5,334 bases of DNA from Burkholderiales bacterium (GTDB lineage Bacteria > Pseudomonadota > Gammaproteobacteria > Burkholderiales > Burkholderiaceae_C), in the NCBI GenBank assembly GCA_947453585.1, contig CANGHQ010000156.1:1-5334 (forward strand), written 5' to 3'. Below the pieces are notes generated by a model. That model made no database searches. It saw nothing but the letters and a program-made list of their open reading frames with translations, and was not told the DNA's origin. A program made the position numbers and the translations under genes. This document shows, piece after piece, positions 1 through 5,334 of this stretch (position 1 is its first letter; each line of letters opens with the position of its first letter).

Positions 1-487
1 ACGGTTTTTTCTCGTCACCCATGGCGCGCTGCAGGTCGCGGCGGGTCATGTCTAGGCCCAGCGTGTAGGCGTAAACATGCTCCAGCGCCTTGTCCACCGG
101 AATATTGCGCCCGCCCTTGCCCAATGCGGCCACCAGTTCGGCCTCGTAGTGGTAGTTCTTGGTGAGCGTGGGATAGGGGTGGTCGGCCACGGTGCCGGTG
201 GCCACGTTCTGAATCGCATCGGTAGGTTTTTGGAAGAAAAACGGTGGCTCACGCGTCGGGTCCGAGCCCATTTCGCGGGCGTGTGCCGCGTAGTTGCGGC
301 CAATGCAGTACACGCGGCGCACCGGGTACATCTCGTCCGACCCGACGATGGGGATATAAACCGCAGGCACCGCAAACGGGGTTTTGACGCCGGTTTGCGA
401 AATGCCCGGCGTGGCGCAACCCAGCAGGGCCCCGGCAGTCATCAAACCGCCTGATTGCAAGAGACTTCGTTTTGAAACATCGGCCAT
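1..487 (-). CDS. Fumarylacetoacetate hydrolase (FAH) family protein, 3' end outside the window, with export-type N terminus
   Basis: The first 162 residues are visible and the gene continues past the left edge. From about residue 55 the protein matches the FAH/fumarylpyruvate hydrolase fold: VRRVYCIGRNYAAHAREMG (57-74, with the conserved His69), EPPFFFQKP (80-88), the metal-binding ExE pair in HYEAELV (Glu115, Glu117) and YTLGLDMTRRDLQ (141-153). Members cleave or decarboxylate beta-diketo acids from aromatic catabolism, using Mg2+ or Mn2+. The exact substrate cannot be told here. The start at 487 is chosen because AAGGA lies 8 nt upstream; an in-frame ATG at 496 overlaps that site and is less likely. 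The odd part is the N terminus: SKRSLLQ (5-11), a short hydrophobic stretch, then LLGC (21-24). This resembles a KR-type Tat signal followed by a lipobox, whereas the family is normally cytoplasmic. The family call is firm; export is inferred. Confidence 0.9.
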   Translation of the reverse strand, partial: MADVSKRSLLQSGGLMTAGALLGCATPGISQTGVKTPFAVPAVYIPIVGSDEMYPVRRVYCIGRNYAAHAREMGSDPTREPPFFFQKPTDAIQNVATGTVADHPYPTLTKNYHYEAELVAALGKGGRNIPVDKALEHVYAYTLGLDMTRRDLQRAMGDEKKP

Positions 488-675
488 GGGCTGCATCCTT
501 TTGAAAATTGGGGAATAGCGTTGCACGTGCTCAGGCCGCAATTGATGCGCGTCCTGAGGCGGCGCCATCGTACTTCAGGCTTCGGGCGCATCTGCAAAGC
601 CCCCCTGGCGCCCTGCAATTTCCAATGCCGGTTACAAACACCTATTGCCTGACCGGCACCCACAACATTGTCCCC
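488..675. promoter_or_regulatory. Divergent intergenic region between the FAH-family gene and the LON-domain gene
   Basis: This 188-nt gap separates two genes that point away from each other, so both promoters should lie in it. A perfect 8-bp palindrome, GCACGTGC, sits at 523-530. A 6-bp inverted repeat (CTCAGG at 530-535, CCTGAG at 553-558, 17-nt spacer) starts at its right edge. Either could be an operator or chance. No convincing -35/-10 pair was found on either strand. That promoters lie here is inferred from gene orientation alone. Confidence 0.35.
496..500 (-). promoter_or_regulatory. Ribosome binding site of the FAH-family gene
   Basis: AAGGA on the minus strand lies 8 nt before the ATG at 487. 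It is the clearest Shine-Dalgarno sequence in the window. It decides the start over the in-frame ATG at 496, which overlaps it. Confidence 0.6.
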
Positions 676-1284
676 ATGGAACGCATTCCTCTTTTTCCTC
701 TTTCCCACGGCGTTTTTCCCGATGGCGTGCTGCGCCTGCAGATTTTTGAGGTGCGCTACCTGGACTTGATCCGGCGCTGCCACCGCGAAAACACGCCCTT
801 TGGCGTGGCCTGGCTGGCGCAAGGCAATGAAGTGGCGGTGCCCGGCCAAATTCCCCGCCTTCACCCCATGGGCACGCTGGCCCACATCGAAGACCTGCAG
901 ACGGTGCAAGCCGCGCTCTTGCGGGTGCGCTGCGTGGGCGGTCGGCGCTTCAAACTAGGCGCCATCGAGGCCGGACCATTTGGCGTGTGGTACGGCGAGG
1001 TCGAATACCTGCCCGAAGACCTGCCCGTCGCCATTCCGCCAGACCTGCAGCCCCTGGCCAATCGCCTGGGCAAAGGCATCGCCCAAGCCCAATCAGACCA
1101 GTTGCTAGACCAATTGCCCCTGCAAGCGCCCTACCGTCTTGACGAATGCGGCTGGGTCGCCAACCGCTGGGCCGAACTGCTGCCGCTGTCGGCGGAAGAG
1201 AAACTGGCGCTGCTGGCGGAGGCGGATCCGTTGGCGCGGCTGGAGCAGGTGGGGCAGTACCTGGGGACGGGGTCGGGGGATTGA
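676..1284 (+). CDS. Stand-alone LON substrate-binding (N-terminal) domain protein
   Basis: This 202-residue protein consists of a LON N-terminal domain only. It opens with IPLFPLSHGVFPDGVLRLQI (4-23) followed by FEVRYLDL (24-31), the hallmark start of the domain. Then come GTLAHIEDL (66-74), the strand VRCVGGRRFKL (84-94) and a helical C-terminal part with WAELLPLSAEEKLALLAEAD (165-184). It has no AAA+ ATPase and no Ser-Lys peptidase domain, so it cannot be a Lon protease. In full Lon this domain recognises unfolded substrates. The role of free-standing bacterial versions is not settled; a substrate adaptor or peptide-binding role is inference. The reading frame stays open upstream to a TTG at 508, but that stretch looks non-coding and family members begin at the PLFPL strand, so the ATG at 676 is preferred. 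No clear Shine-Dalgarno sequence precedes it. No signal peptide is seen, so it is probably cytoplasmic. Confidence 0.88.
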   Translation: MERIPLFPLSHGVFPDGVLRLQIFEVRYLDLIRRCHRENTPFGVAWLAQGNEVAVPGQIPRLHPMGTLAHIEDLQTVQAALLRVRCVGGRRFKLGAIEAGPFGVWYGEVEYLPEDLPVAIPPDLQPLANRLGKGIAQAQSDQLLDQLPLQAPYRLDECGWVANRWAELLPLSAEEKLALLAEADPLARLEQVGQYLGTGSGD

Positions 1285-1464
1285 AGTAGCGCAGGCGGCT
1301 TTGGGGGCATCTTCCGACCCGAAGCGGTCGTTGCTAACTCGCTAGTCACCAGCATTAACCGACCCTTCAGCCCTTTGCTGCACTTGCATCTGCTCAAGCG
1401 GAATAAGGGACATGGTTCCCCGCGGAAACGTAAAATTTGCATTCAACAATTGGTAGCAATCTTC
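1285..1464. other. Intergenic gap before the LysE-family gene, no gene seen
   Basis: This 180-nt gap lies between two genes on the same strand. It should hold the end of the LON-domain transcript and the exporter promoter. I found no hairpin followed by a T-run. The only promoter-like pair is TTGCTA (1331-1336) with ATTAAC 17 nt later, a weak match. Base composition drops toward A/T from about 1425 into the gene. Confidence 0.4.
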
Positions 1465-2091
1465 ATGAATTTTTTTGAACCGCAACTGCTGTTATCGCTC
1501 AGTCTTTTTGCATTCGTCACATCGATCACACCAGGACCCAACAACATGATGCTGCTGGCGTCGGGTGTGAATTTTGGCTTTACGGCATCCCTTCGTCATT
1601 TGGTCGGCATCAGCGGTGGATTTCTGATCATGTTGCTGGCTGTGGGACTTGGACTGGGACAGGTATTTATTGAGTATCCAGTCGCGCATGAGGCCATGAA
1701 GTGGGCGGGTGCTTTGTACATGATTTACTTGGCTTGGCGCATCGCACAAAGTGGCAAACCTGATTCAAGGGACACAACGATCTCGGACCTTGGGCCTATG
1801 GGTTTTTGGTCGGCGGCGGCATTTCAGTGGATCAACCCCAAGGCGTGGGTGATGGCAGTGGGCTATTTCAGCACCTATGTACCATCTGGAGGGGGCTTCG
1901 CCTACGTTGCAATGGCATCCTTCATATTTGCGGGCATCAACTTGCCTGCGTGTGGAGTTTGGGCGTTAATGGGCCAGCATCTGCGCCGTTTTTTGACTGA
2001 TGATCTCTATTTCAAGATGTTTAATTTGACGATGGCAGGACTGCTTGTGGCCTCAATCATTCCCGCTTTTATTTCGCCAAGTTCGAGCTGA
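1465..2091 (+). CDS. LysE/RhtB-family amino-acid exporter
   Basis: This 208-residue inner-membrane protein has the normal length of the LysE/RhtB family, which exports amino acids or related metabolites using the proton gradient. The family signature SITPGPNNMMLLASGVNFGF spans residues 20-39, and the second conserved block FQWINPKAWVMAVG spans 120-133. Hydrophobic segments lie at roughly 4-21, 44-66, 77-93, 112-135, 146-172 and 185-203, consistent with six helices. The exported substrate cannot be predicted. The frame is open to 1375, but the extra 30 residues are polar and basic and do not fit the family, so the ATG at 1465 is preferred. No good Shine-Dalgarno sequence precedes it. Sampled 60-base lines give about 53, 57 and 40 percent G+C, against about 67 percent in a sampled line of rarA, with many A/T-ending codons. 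This suggests later acquisition. No LysR/ArgP-type regulator lies beside it. Confidence 0.93.
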   Translation: MNFFEPQLLLSLSLFAFVTSITPGPNNMMLLASGVNFGFTASLRHLVGISGGFLIMLLAVGLGLGQVFIEYPVAHEAMKWAGALYMIYLAWRIAQSGKPDSRDTTISDLGPMGFWSAAAFQWINPKAWVMAVGYFSTYVPSGGGFAYVAMASFIFAGINLPACGVWALMGQHLRRFLTDDLYFKMFNLTMAGLLVASIIPAFISPSSS

Positions 2092-2147
2092 ATACCAAAT
2101 TGGCCCGGCAGTAATCGCTCCCTCGGCAATGACGGCAACTGGCCCTT

Positions 2148-2179
2148 CGCAGTCGCGATCCGCAGTCGCGATCCGCAGT
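2148..2179. repeat. 13-bp tandem direct repeat, about 2.5 copies
   Basis: The unit CGCAGTCGCGATC occurs at 2148-2160 and again without change at 2161-2173, followed by a partial third copy, CGCAGT, at 2174-2179. Each full unit contains the palindrome TCGCGA. It lies between the convergent ends of the exporter gene and rarA, outside any coding region. It could be a slippage duplication, a protein-binding site array or a remnant of an insertion boundary. The repeat is certain; its role is unknown. Confidence 0.85.
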
Positions 2180-2204
2180 GCCCAAATAAGCCCACGCAAA
2201 ACAG

Positions 2205-3509
2205 TCACCCCTTCCCCGCCCCCGCATCCAGCCCTTTAAGAAAAGCCATCTTCTCCGCAATCTTCCCCTCCAGCCCGCGCGGCACGGGTTGGTACCAGGC
2301 GGGCTCCTTCATGCCGTCGGGAAGGTAGCTTTCTCCGGCCGCGTAAGCGTGGGGTTCGTCATGGGCGTAGCGATATTCGTGGCCGTAGCCCAGTTCTTTC
2401 ATGAGTTTGGTGGGGGCGTTGCGCAGGTGCACCGGCACTTCGCGGCTTTTGTCGGTTTTGACAAAGGCGCGGGCTTTGTTGAACGCGTTGTAGCCAGCGT
2501 TGCTTTTGGCGGCCACGGCCAAGTAGACCACGGCCTGGCCCAGGGCGAGTTCGCCCTCGGGCGAGCCCAGGCGCTCAAAGGTGAGCGCGGCGTCGTTGGC
2601 GATTTGCATGGCGCGCGGGTCGGCCAAGCCAATGTCTTCCCAGGCCATGCGCACAATGCGGCGCGACAGGTATTTGGGATCGGCGCCGCCGTCCAACATG
2701 CGGCACAGCCAGTACAGCGCCGCGTCGGGGCTGGAGCCACGCACCGATTTGTGCAGGGCCGAAATCTGGTCGTAAAAATTGTCGCCGCCTTTGTCAAAGC
2801 GCTTGGCGTTGATGGCCAGGGCGTTTTCGATAAAGGCTGCGTCAATGTGGCTGATGCCCGCCGCGCCCGCTGCCGTGTTGCACTGCTCCAGCAGATTGAG
2901 CAGGCGCCGGGCGTCGCCGTCGGCATAACCCACCAGGGTCGAGATGGCGCGCTCATCAAACTGCAAATGGCCCAGCACCTTTTCTTGCGCCCGCGCCAGC
3001 AAAAGGCGCAACTCGTCGTCGGTGAGCGACTTGAGCACATAGACCTGCGCGCGCGACAACAGGGCCGAATTCACCTCAAACGACGGGTTCTCGGTGGTGG
3101 CGCCAATCAGCGTGACCAGGCCCGACTCGGCATAGGGCAAGAGCGCGTCTTGCTGCGATTTGTTGAATCGGTGGATTTCGTCCACAAACAAAATCGTGTG
3201 CTGGCCCTGCGCCAGATGGGCCTGGGCCTGCTCCATGGCCGCGCGTATGTCTTTGACGCCCGAGAACACCGCCGACAGGGCGATGAACTGGCATTCAAAA
3301 CTTTGCGCTGTCAGGCGCGCCAGCGTGGTTTTACCCACGCCGGGCGGGCCCCACAAAATCATGGAATGCGGCTTGCCCGAGGCAAAGGCGAGCTGCAGCG
3401 GCTTGCCCGGGCCCAGTAAATCGTTTTGGCCTATCACCTCGGCCAAGGTGCGCGGGCGCAGCGCTTCGGCCAAGGGCGGGGTGGGTTTGGACTGAAAAAG
3501 GTCGGTCAT
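2205..3509 (-). CDS. rarA: Replication-associated recombination protein A (RarA/MgsA), AAA+ ATPase
   Basis: This 434-residue protein is close to the 447 residues of E. coli RarA and belongs to the clamp-loader clade of AAA+ ATPases (RarA/Mgs1/WRNIP1). The RarA subgroup acts at stalled or collapsed replication forks and binds single-stranded DNA-binding protein and DNA ends. Seen in order: a leader with PLAEALRPRTLAEVIGQ (12-28), Walker A GPPGVGKTT (54-62), Walker B ILFVDEIHRF (106-115), sensor 1 LIGATTENPSF (134-144), the arginine finger in LLSRAQVY (Arg153) and sensor 2 GDARRLLNLLE (198-208). The C-terminal oligomerisation region follows with YDQISALHKSVRGS (246-259) and MAWEDIGLADPRA (288-300). 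All catalytic motifs are intact. The ATG at 3509 starts the conserved MTDLFQ segment; a TTG 15 nt upstream is in frame but adds nothing family-like. No strong Shine-Dalgarno sequence is visible. It is the last gene of the ftsK-lolA-hydrolase-rarA set. Confidence 0.97.
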   Translation of the reverse strand: MTDLFQSKPTPPLAEALRPRTLAEVIGQNDLLGPGKPLQLAFASGKPHSMILWGPPGVGKTTLARLTAQSFECQFIALSAVFSGVKDIRAAMEQAQAHLAQGQHTILFVDEIHRFNKSQQDALLPYAESGLVTLIGATTENPSFEVNSALLSRAQVYVLKSLTDDELRLLLARAQEKVLGHLQFDERAISTLVGYADGDARRLLNLLEQCNTAAGAAGISHIDAAFIENALAINAKRFDKGGDNFYDQISALHKSVRGSSPDAALYWLCRMLDGGADPKYLSRRIVRMAWEDIGLADPRAMQIANDAALTFERLGSPEGELALGQAVVYLAVAAKSNAGYNAFNKARAFVKTDKSREVPVHLRNAPTKLMKELGYGHEYRYAHDEPHAYAAGESYLPDGMKEPAWYQPVPRGLEGKIAEKMAFLKGLDAGAGKG

Positions 3510-3518
3510 GCAATGGGC

Positions 3519-3546
3519 GGGCAAAAAGGTGCCCCAGTGTAGGGGC
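3519..3546 (-). promoter_or_regulatory. Two overlapping, mutually exclusive small hairpins before rarA
   Basis: In the leader before rarA, GGGCA (3519-3523) can pair with TGCCC (3530-3534). GCCCC (3531-3535) can instead pair with GGGGC (3542-3546). Both are perfect 5-bp stems with 6-nt loops, and they share bases 3531-3534, so only one can form at a time. The one nearer the gene begins about 10 nt before the start codon, where a ribosome would bind. Stems this short are common by chance in G+C-rich DNA, so a regulatory role is speculative. Confidence 0.25.
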
Positions 3547-3580
3547 CGCCGGGCGCGGGTCAGCGTGCAGGCCCGCCGCG

Positions 3581-4378
3581 TCAGGGCAAGGCCAGCGCTT
3601 TCAAAAACTCCAGGCTTCGCGCTGCCATGTCCTGCGGCACGTCCATGTGCGAGGCTCGGCTCTCCAGGTACACGCTTTGCGGGTGGGGCGGCAACTGGTT
3701 AAACACGTACTGGGCGCCATTGCCCCAGCGGGTAATGCCGTCTTGGGTGGTGCCGGCATAAAACACCGGTATCGCCTTGCGCACGCGCTTGGCTGAAACG
3801 GCCATATTGGCCAAGCCCTCGGGTTCGTAATACGACAAATAAACCGTCGGCGTGACCACCAATTGGCGGCGGCGGTTGCCGCTGTTGAAGTCGGTGAACT
3901 CAAAATCGTGCACATCGCCCTGCCCGGCTTGCACCAGCGCGCGGGCCTTTTGCACCGTCGTGGCCGTGTCACCGTTGCGAAACTGAAATTCAGGCACATG
4001 GCCGGGCGCATAGACCATCAAGGCATCGACATCGCCATGGCTGGCCGCATAAGCCAGCGCCGCGTTGGCGCCCAGGCTGTGACCGGCCAACACCACATGG
4101 GCAAAACCCTGGCCGCGCAGCCGGGCCACTTCGTTGTGAATCTCCAACAAGGCCTTCGGGTAATCCACGTCGTACGAACGGTCGCGCCCCCAGGCCATGG
4201 CGGGTGACACCACGTGATAGCCCGCAGCCTGCAATTCGGCTGCCAGAGGCCCGGGCGGGCGGCCCCATTTGCCATGCAAGGCGATGATGGCGGTAGACGG
4301 TGGTTCGGCCCCGGCGCCACCGGCCCACGCCCACAAAAGACCAAAAATGGCCAGGCAACGGGCGAATCGGCGCAGCAT
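3581..4378 (-). CDS. Secreted alpha/beta-fold hydrolase
   Basis: This 265-residue protein begins with a Sec-type signal peptide: MLRRFAR, a hydrophobic core (about 9-19) and a likely cleavage after AGA (24|25). No lipobox cysteine is present, so a soluble periplasmic or secreted enzyme is expected. The mature part has an alpha/beta-hydrolase layout: IIALHGKWG (31-39, oxyanion-loop HG), the nucleophile elbow GHSLGANAA (99-107, Ser101) and a C-terminal ASHMDVPQ (242-249) giving the likely catalytic His244. TTQDG (210-214) offers a candidate acid, Asp213, after the strand IPVFYAG. These assignments are by motif and position. The family includes esterases, lipases and peptidases, and the substrate cannot be named. 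It starts 11 nt after lolA stops and runs in the same direction, so it is very likely cotranscribed with lolA. No clear Shine-Dalgarno sequence precedes its start, which may mean translational coupling. Confidence 0.88.
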   Translation of the reverse strand: MLRRFARCLAIFGLLWAWAGGAGAEPPSTAIIALHGKWGRPPGPLAAELQAAGYHVVSPAMAWGRDRSYDVDYPKALLEIHNEVARLRGQGFAHVVLAGHSLGANAALAYAASHGDVDALMVYAPGHVPEFQFRNGDTATTVQKARALVQAGQGDVHDFEFTDFNSGNRRRQLVVTPTVYLSYYEPEGLANMAVSAKRVRKAIPVFYAGTTQDGITRWGNGAQYVFNQLPPHPQSVYLESRASHMDVPQDMAARSLEFLKALALP

Positions 4379-4389
4379 AAACCGGTGTT

Positions 4390-5043
4390 TTATTGGCGCA
4401 CCACGTCCACGCCAGCGGGCGGCTTGAACGCAAAGCTGCCCGCATCGAGCGCAGCATTGGCCTCAAAGCCGCTGAACTGCAAGACCGAGCGCTGGCCAAA
4501 GCTGTCCAAAATTTCCAGCGTGGCCAGCACGCCGCCTTTAAATCCTACGCGCACGCTTTGCAGGCTGCCGTCTTTGGAGCGCGGTTTGGCCAGCAGCCAT
4601 TCCTGGCCGTCGGCGCTGGGGGCGTCGCGCAGTTCATATTCGGCTTGCAGCGCCTTGAGGTCGGGCGCGGCGGCAATCAAGGCGGCTGGGGTGGAACCCA
4701 GGGCTGCGGCTTGGTTGCGCGCTGTCACCTGGGCCAGGTCCACGTCGTAGAGCCACAGGGTTTGCCCGTCGGCCACGATGCTTTGCTCAAACGGCTTTTT
4801 GTAAATGAATTTGAAGCGGTTGGGCCGGGCAAACTCAAAGCTGCCGCTTGAGACCTTGGCGCGCACCGCCTGGCCGTCTTTGGCCGGGGCGCTCACGGTT
4901 TGGGTAAAGCTGGCGCGGCCGCTTTTGACGTTTTTGACAAAGGCGTCCAGGCTGTCCAGGCCACCGGCTTGCGCCACGCTGGCCACCAGCGCCGCAGCCA
5001 GTGCCCAGGCAGTTTTGCGAAAAATAGGGTTCATTTGCATCAT
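4390..5043 (-). CDS. lolA: Outer-membrane lipoprotein carrier protein LolA
   Basis: LolA is the periplasmic chaperone that takes mature lipoproteins from the LolCDE complex in the inner membrane and hands them to the outer-membrane receptor LolB. The 217-residue precursor has a Sec signal peptide with basic FRK (8-10), a hydrophobic core and a cleavage site AQA|GG (26|27). The mature part shows the LolA pattern: ASFTQTV (44-50), GSFEFARPNRFKFIY (67-81), VADGQTLWLYDVDLAQVT (90-107), STPAALI (117-123), LDSFGQRSVLQFSGFE (179-194) and FKPPAGVDVV (206-215). The start codon overlaps the ftsK stop by 4 nt (ATGA), pointing to translational coupling. In-frame ATGs at 5040 and 5034 are alternatives, and the one at 5034 would give a more typical, shorter leader. 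The ftsK-lolA-rarA order is common in proteobacteria and supports the call. Confidence 0.95.
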   Translation of the reverse strand: MMQMNPIFRKTAWALAAALVASVAQAGGLDSLDAFVKNVKSGRASFTQTVSAPAKDGQAVRAKVSSGSFEFARPNRFKFIYKKPFEQSIVADGQTLWLYDVDLAQVTARNQAAALGSTPAALIAAAPDLKALQAEYELRDAPSADGQEWLLAKPRSKDGSLQSVRVGFKGGVLATLEILDSFGQRSVLQFSGFEANAALDAGSFAFKPPAGVDVVRQ

Positions 5044-5334
5044 TCGGCGCGCGCGGGCACCAAGATGTCGCGCTGGCCGCTGCCGCTCATGGCGCTTACC
5101 AGGCCGGCTTTTTCCATGTCTTCCACCAGACGCGCGGCGCGGTTGTAGCCAATTTTCAGGTGGCGCTGCACCAGCGAGATGCTGGCCTTGCGGTTTTTCA
5201 GCACCACTTCTACGGCCTGGTCGTACAGCGCGTCTTTTTCGCCGCCTACGTCGCCAAAGGTGCCGTCGCCGTCGTCACCGTCCGTGGTGCCACCTTCTAG
5301 CAGTCCTTCCACGTAATTGGGCTCGCCGCCCTGC
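5040..5334 (-). CDS. ftsK: DNA translocase FtsK, C-terminal end (5' part outside the window)
   Basis: Only the last 97 residues are visible; the frame is open to the right edge. FtsK is the septum-anchored hexameric DNA pump that moves chromosome ends and activates XerCD at dif. The fragment begins with GGEPNYVEGLLE (2-13), the end of the motor domain. A Gly/Asp-rich linker (about 14-34, including DGDDGDG) follows, then the gamma winged-helix domain. In it, DALYDQAVEVVLKNRKASIS (34-53), LVQRHLKIGYNRAARLVEDM (54-73), EKAGLVSAM (74-82) and QRDILVP (87-93) match the domain that reads the polar KOPS sequences and contacts XerD. This domain distinguishes FtsK from most other FtsK/SpoIIIE-like ATPases of plasmids. 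Its stop codon overlaps the lolA start. A second, shorter FtsK-type paralogue cannot be excluded without the N terminus. Confidence 0.95.
   Translation of the reverse strand, partial: QGGEPNYVEGLLEGGTTDGDDGDGTFGDVGGEKDALYDQAVEVVLKNRKASISLVQRHLKIGYNRAARLVEDMEKAGLVSAMSGSGQRDILVPARAE

Noticed and set aside
512..541. Possible minus-strand promoter for the FAH-family gene: TTGCGG (536-541) and TATTCC (512-517), 18-nt spacer
   Set aside because: Each box matches only about half of the sigma-70 consensus, which is within chance expectation.
508..675. Upstream in-frame extension of the LON-domain protein from a TTG codon
   Set aside because: The extra 56 residues do not look like the family, which starts at the PLFPL strand. 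The stretch also has to hold the divergent promoters.
442..909. Minus-strand open frame covering the divergent intergenic region and part of the LON-domain gene
   Set aside because: It overlaps the start of the FAH-family gene in another frame and the well-supported LON-domain coding sequence. Its translation resembles no family.
2092..2204. Bidirectional terminator between the convergent exporter and rarA genes
   Set aside because: I looked for a G+C-rich stem followed by a T-run on either strand and found none. The direct repeat there does not form a stable hairpin by itself.
2289..3419. Long plus-strand open frame of 376 codons opposite rarA
   Set aside because: It lies entirely antisense to the intact, motif-rich rarA gene and its translation has no recognisable domain. 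Long antisense frames are expected opposite G+C-rich codon usage.
3863..4207. Plus-strand open frame opposite the alpha/beta hydrolase
   Set aside because: It is a shadow of the hydrolase gene, with no domain and no ribosome site.

Overview
The window looks like a chromosomal segment of a betaproteobacterium, most likely Burkholderiales/Comamonadaceae. The reasons are the high G+C coding sequence, the ftsK-lolA-rarA gene order, and proteins that read like those of Acidovorax/Rhodoferax/Polaromonas relatives. The placement comes from recognised protein families and gene order, not from a database search. I see no RNA genes, CRISPR arrays, insertion sequences, phage genes or replication origin.

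Layout. Positions 1-487 (minus strand) hold the N-terminal part of a fumarylacetoacetate hydrolase (FAH)-family protein, which runs off the left edge and carries an unusual export-type N terminus. A 188-nt divergent intergenic region separates it from a free-standing LON substrate-binding-domain protein (676-1284, plus). A 180-nt gap leads to a LysE/RhtB-family exporter (1465-2091, plus) that is visibly poorer in G+C than its neighbours. The exporter converges on rarA across a 113-nt gap that contains a 13-bp tandem repeat.

From the right edge leftward, all on the minus strand, comes a probable transcription unit: the 3' end of ftsK (DNA translocase), lolA (lipoprotein chaperone, 4-nt overlap with ftsK), a secreted alpha/beta hydrolase (11 nt after lolA) and rarA (71 nt after the hydrolase). 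FtsK and RarA act on DNA at the end of replication and at stalled forks. LolA carries lipoproteins across the periplasm. The hydrolase would act outside the cytoplasm, and its substrate cannot be read from the sequence.

Nothing here amounts to a clearly new biological system. The points most worth a second look are the Tat/lipoprotein-like leader on the FAH-family protein, the secreted hydrolase placed between lolA and rarA, and the compositionally distinct exporter flanked by a short tandem repeat.
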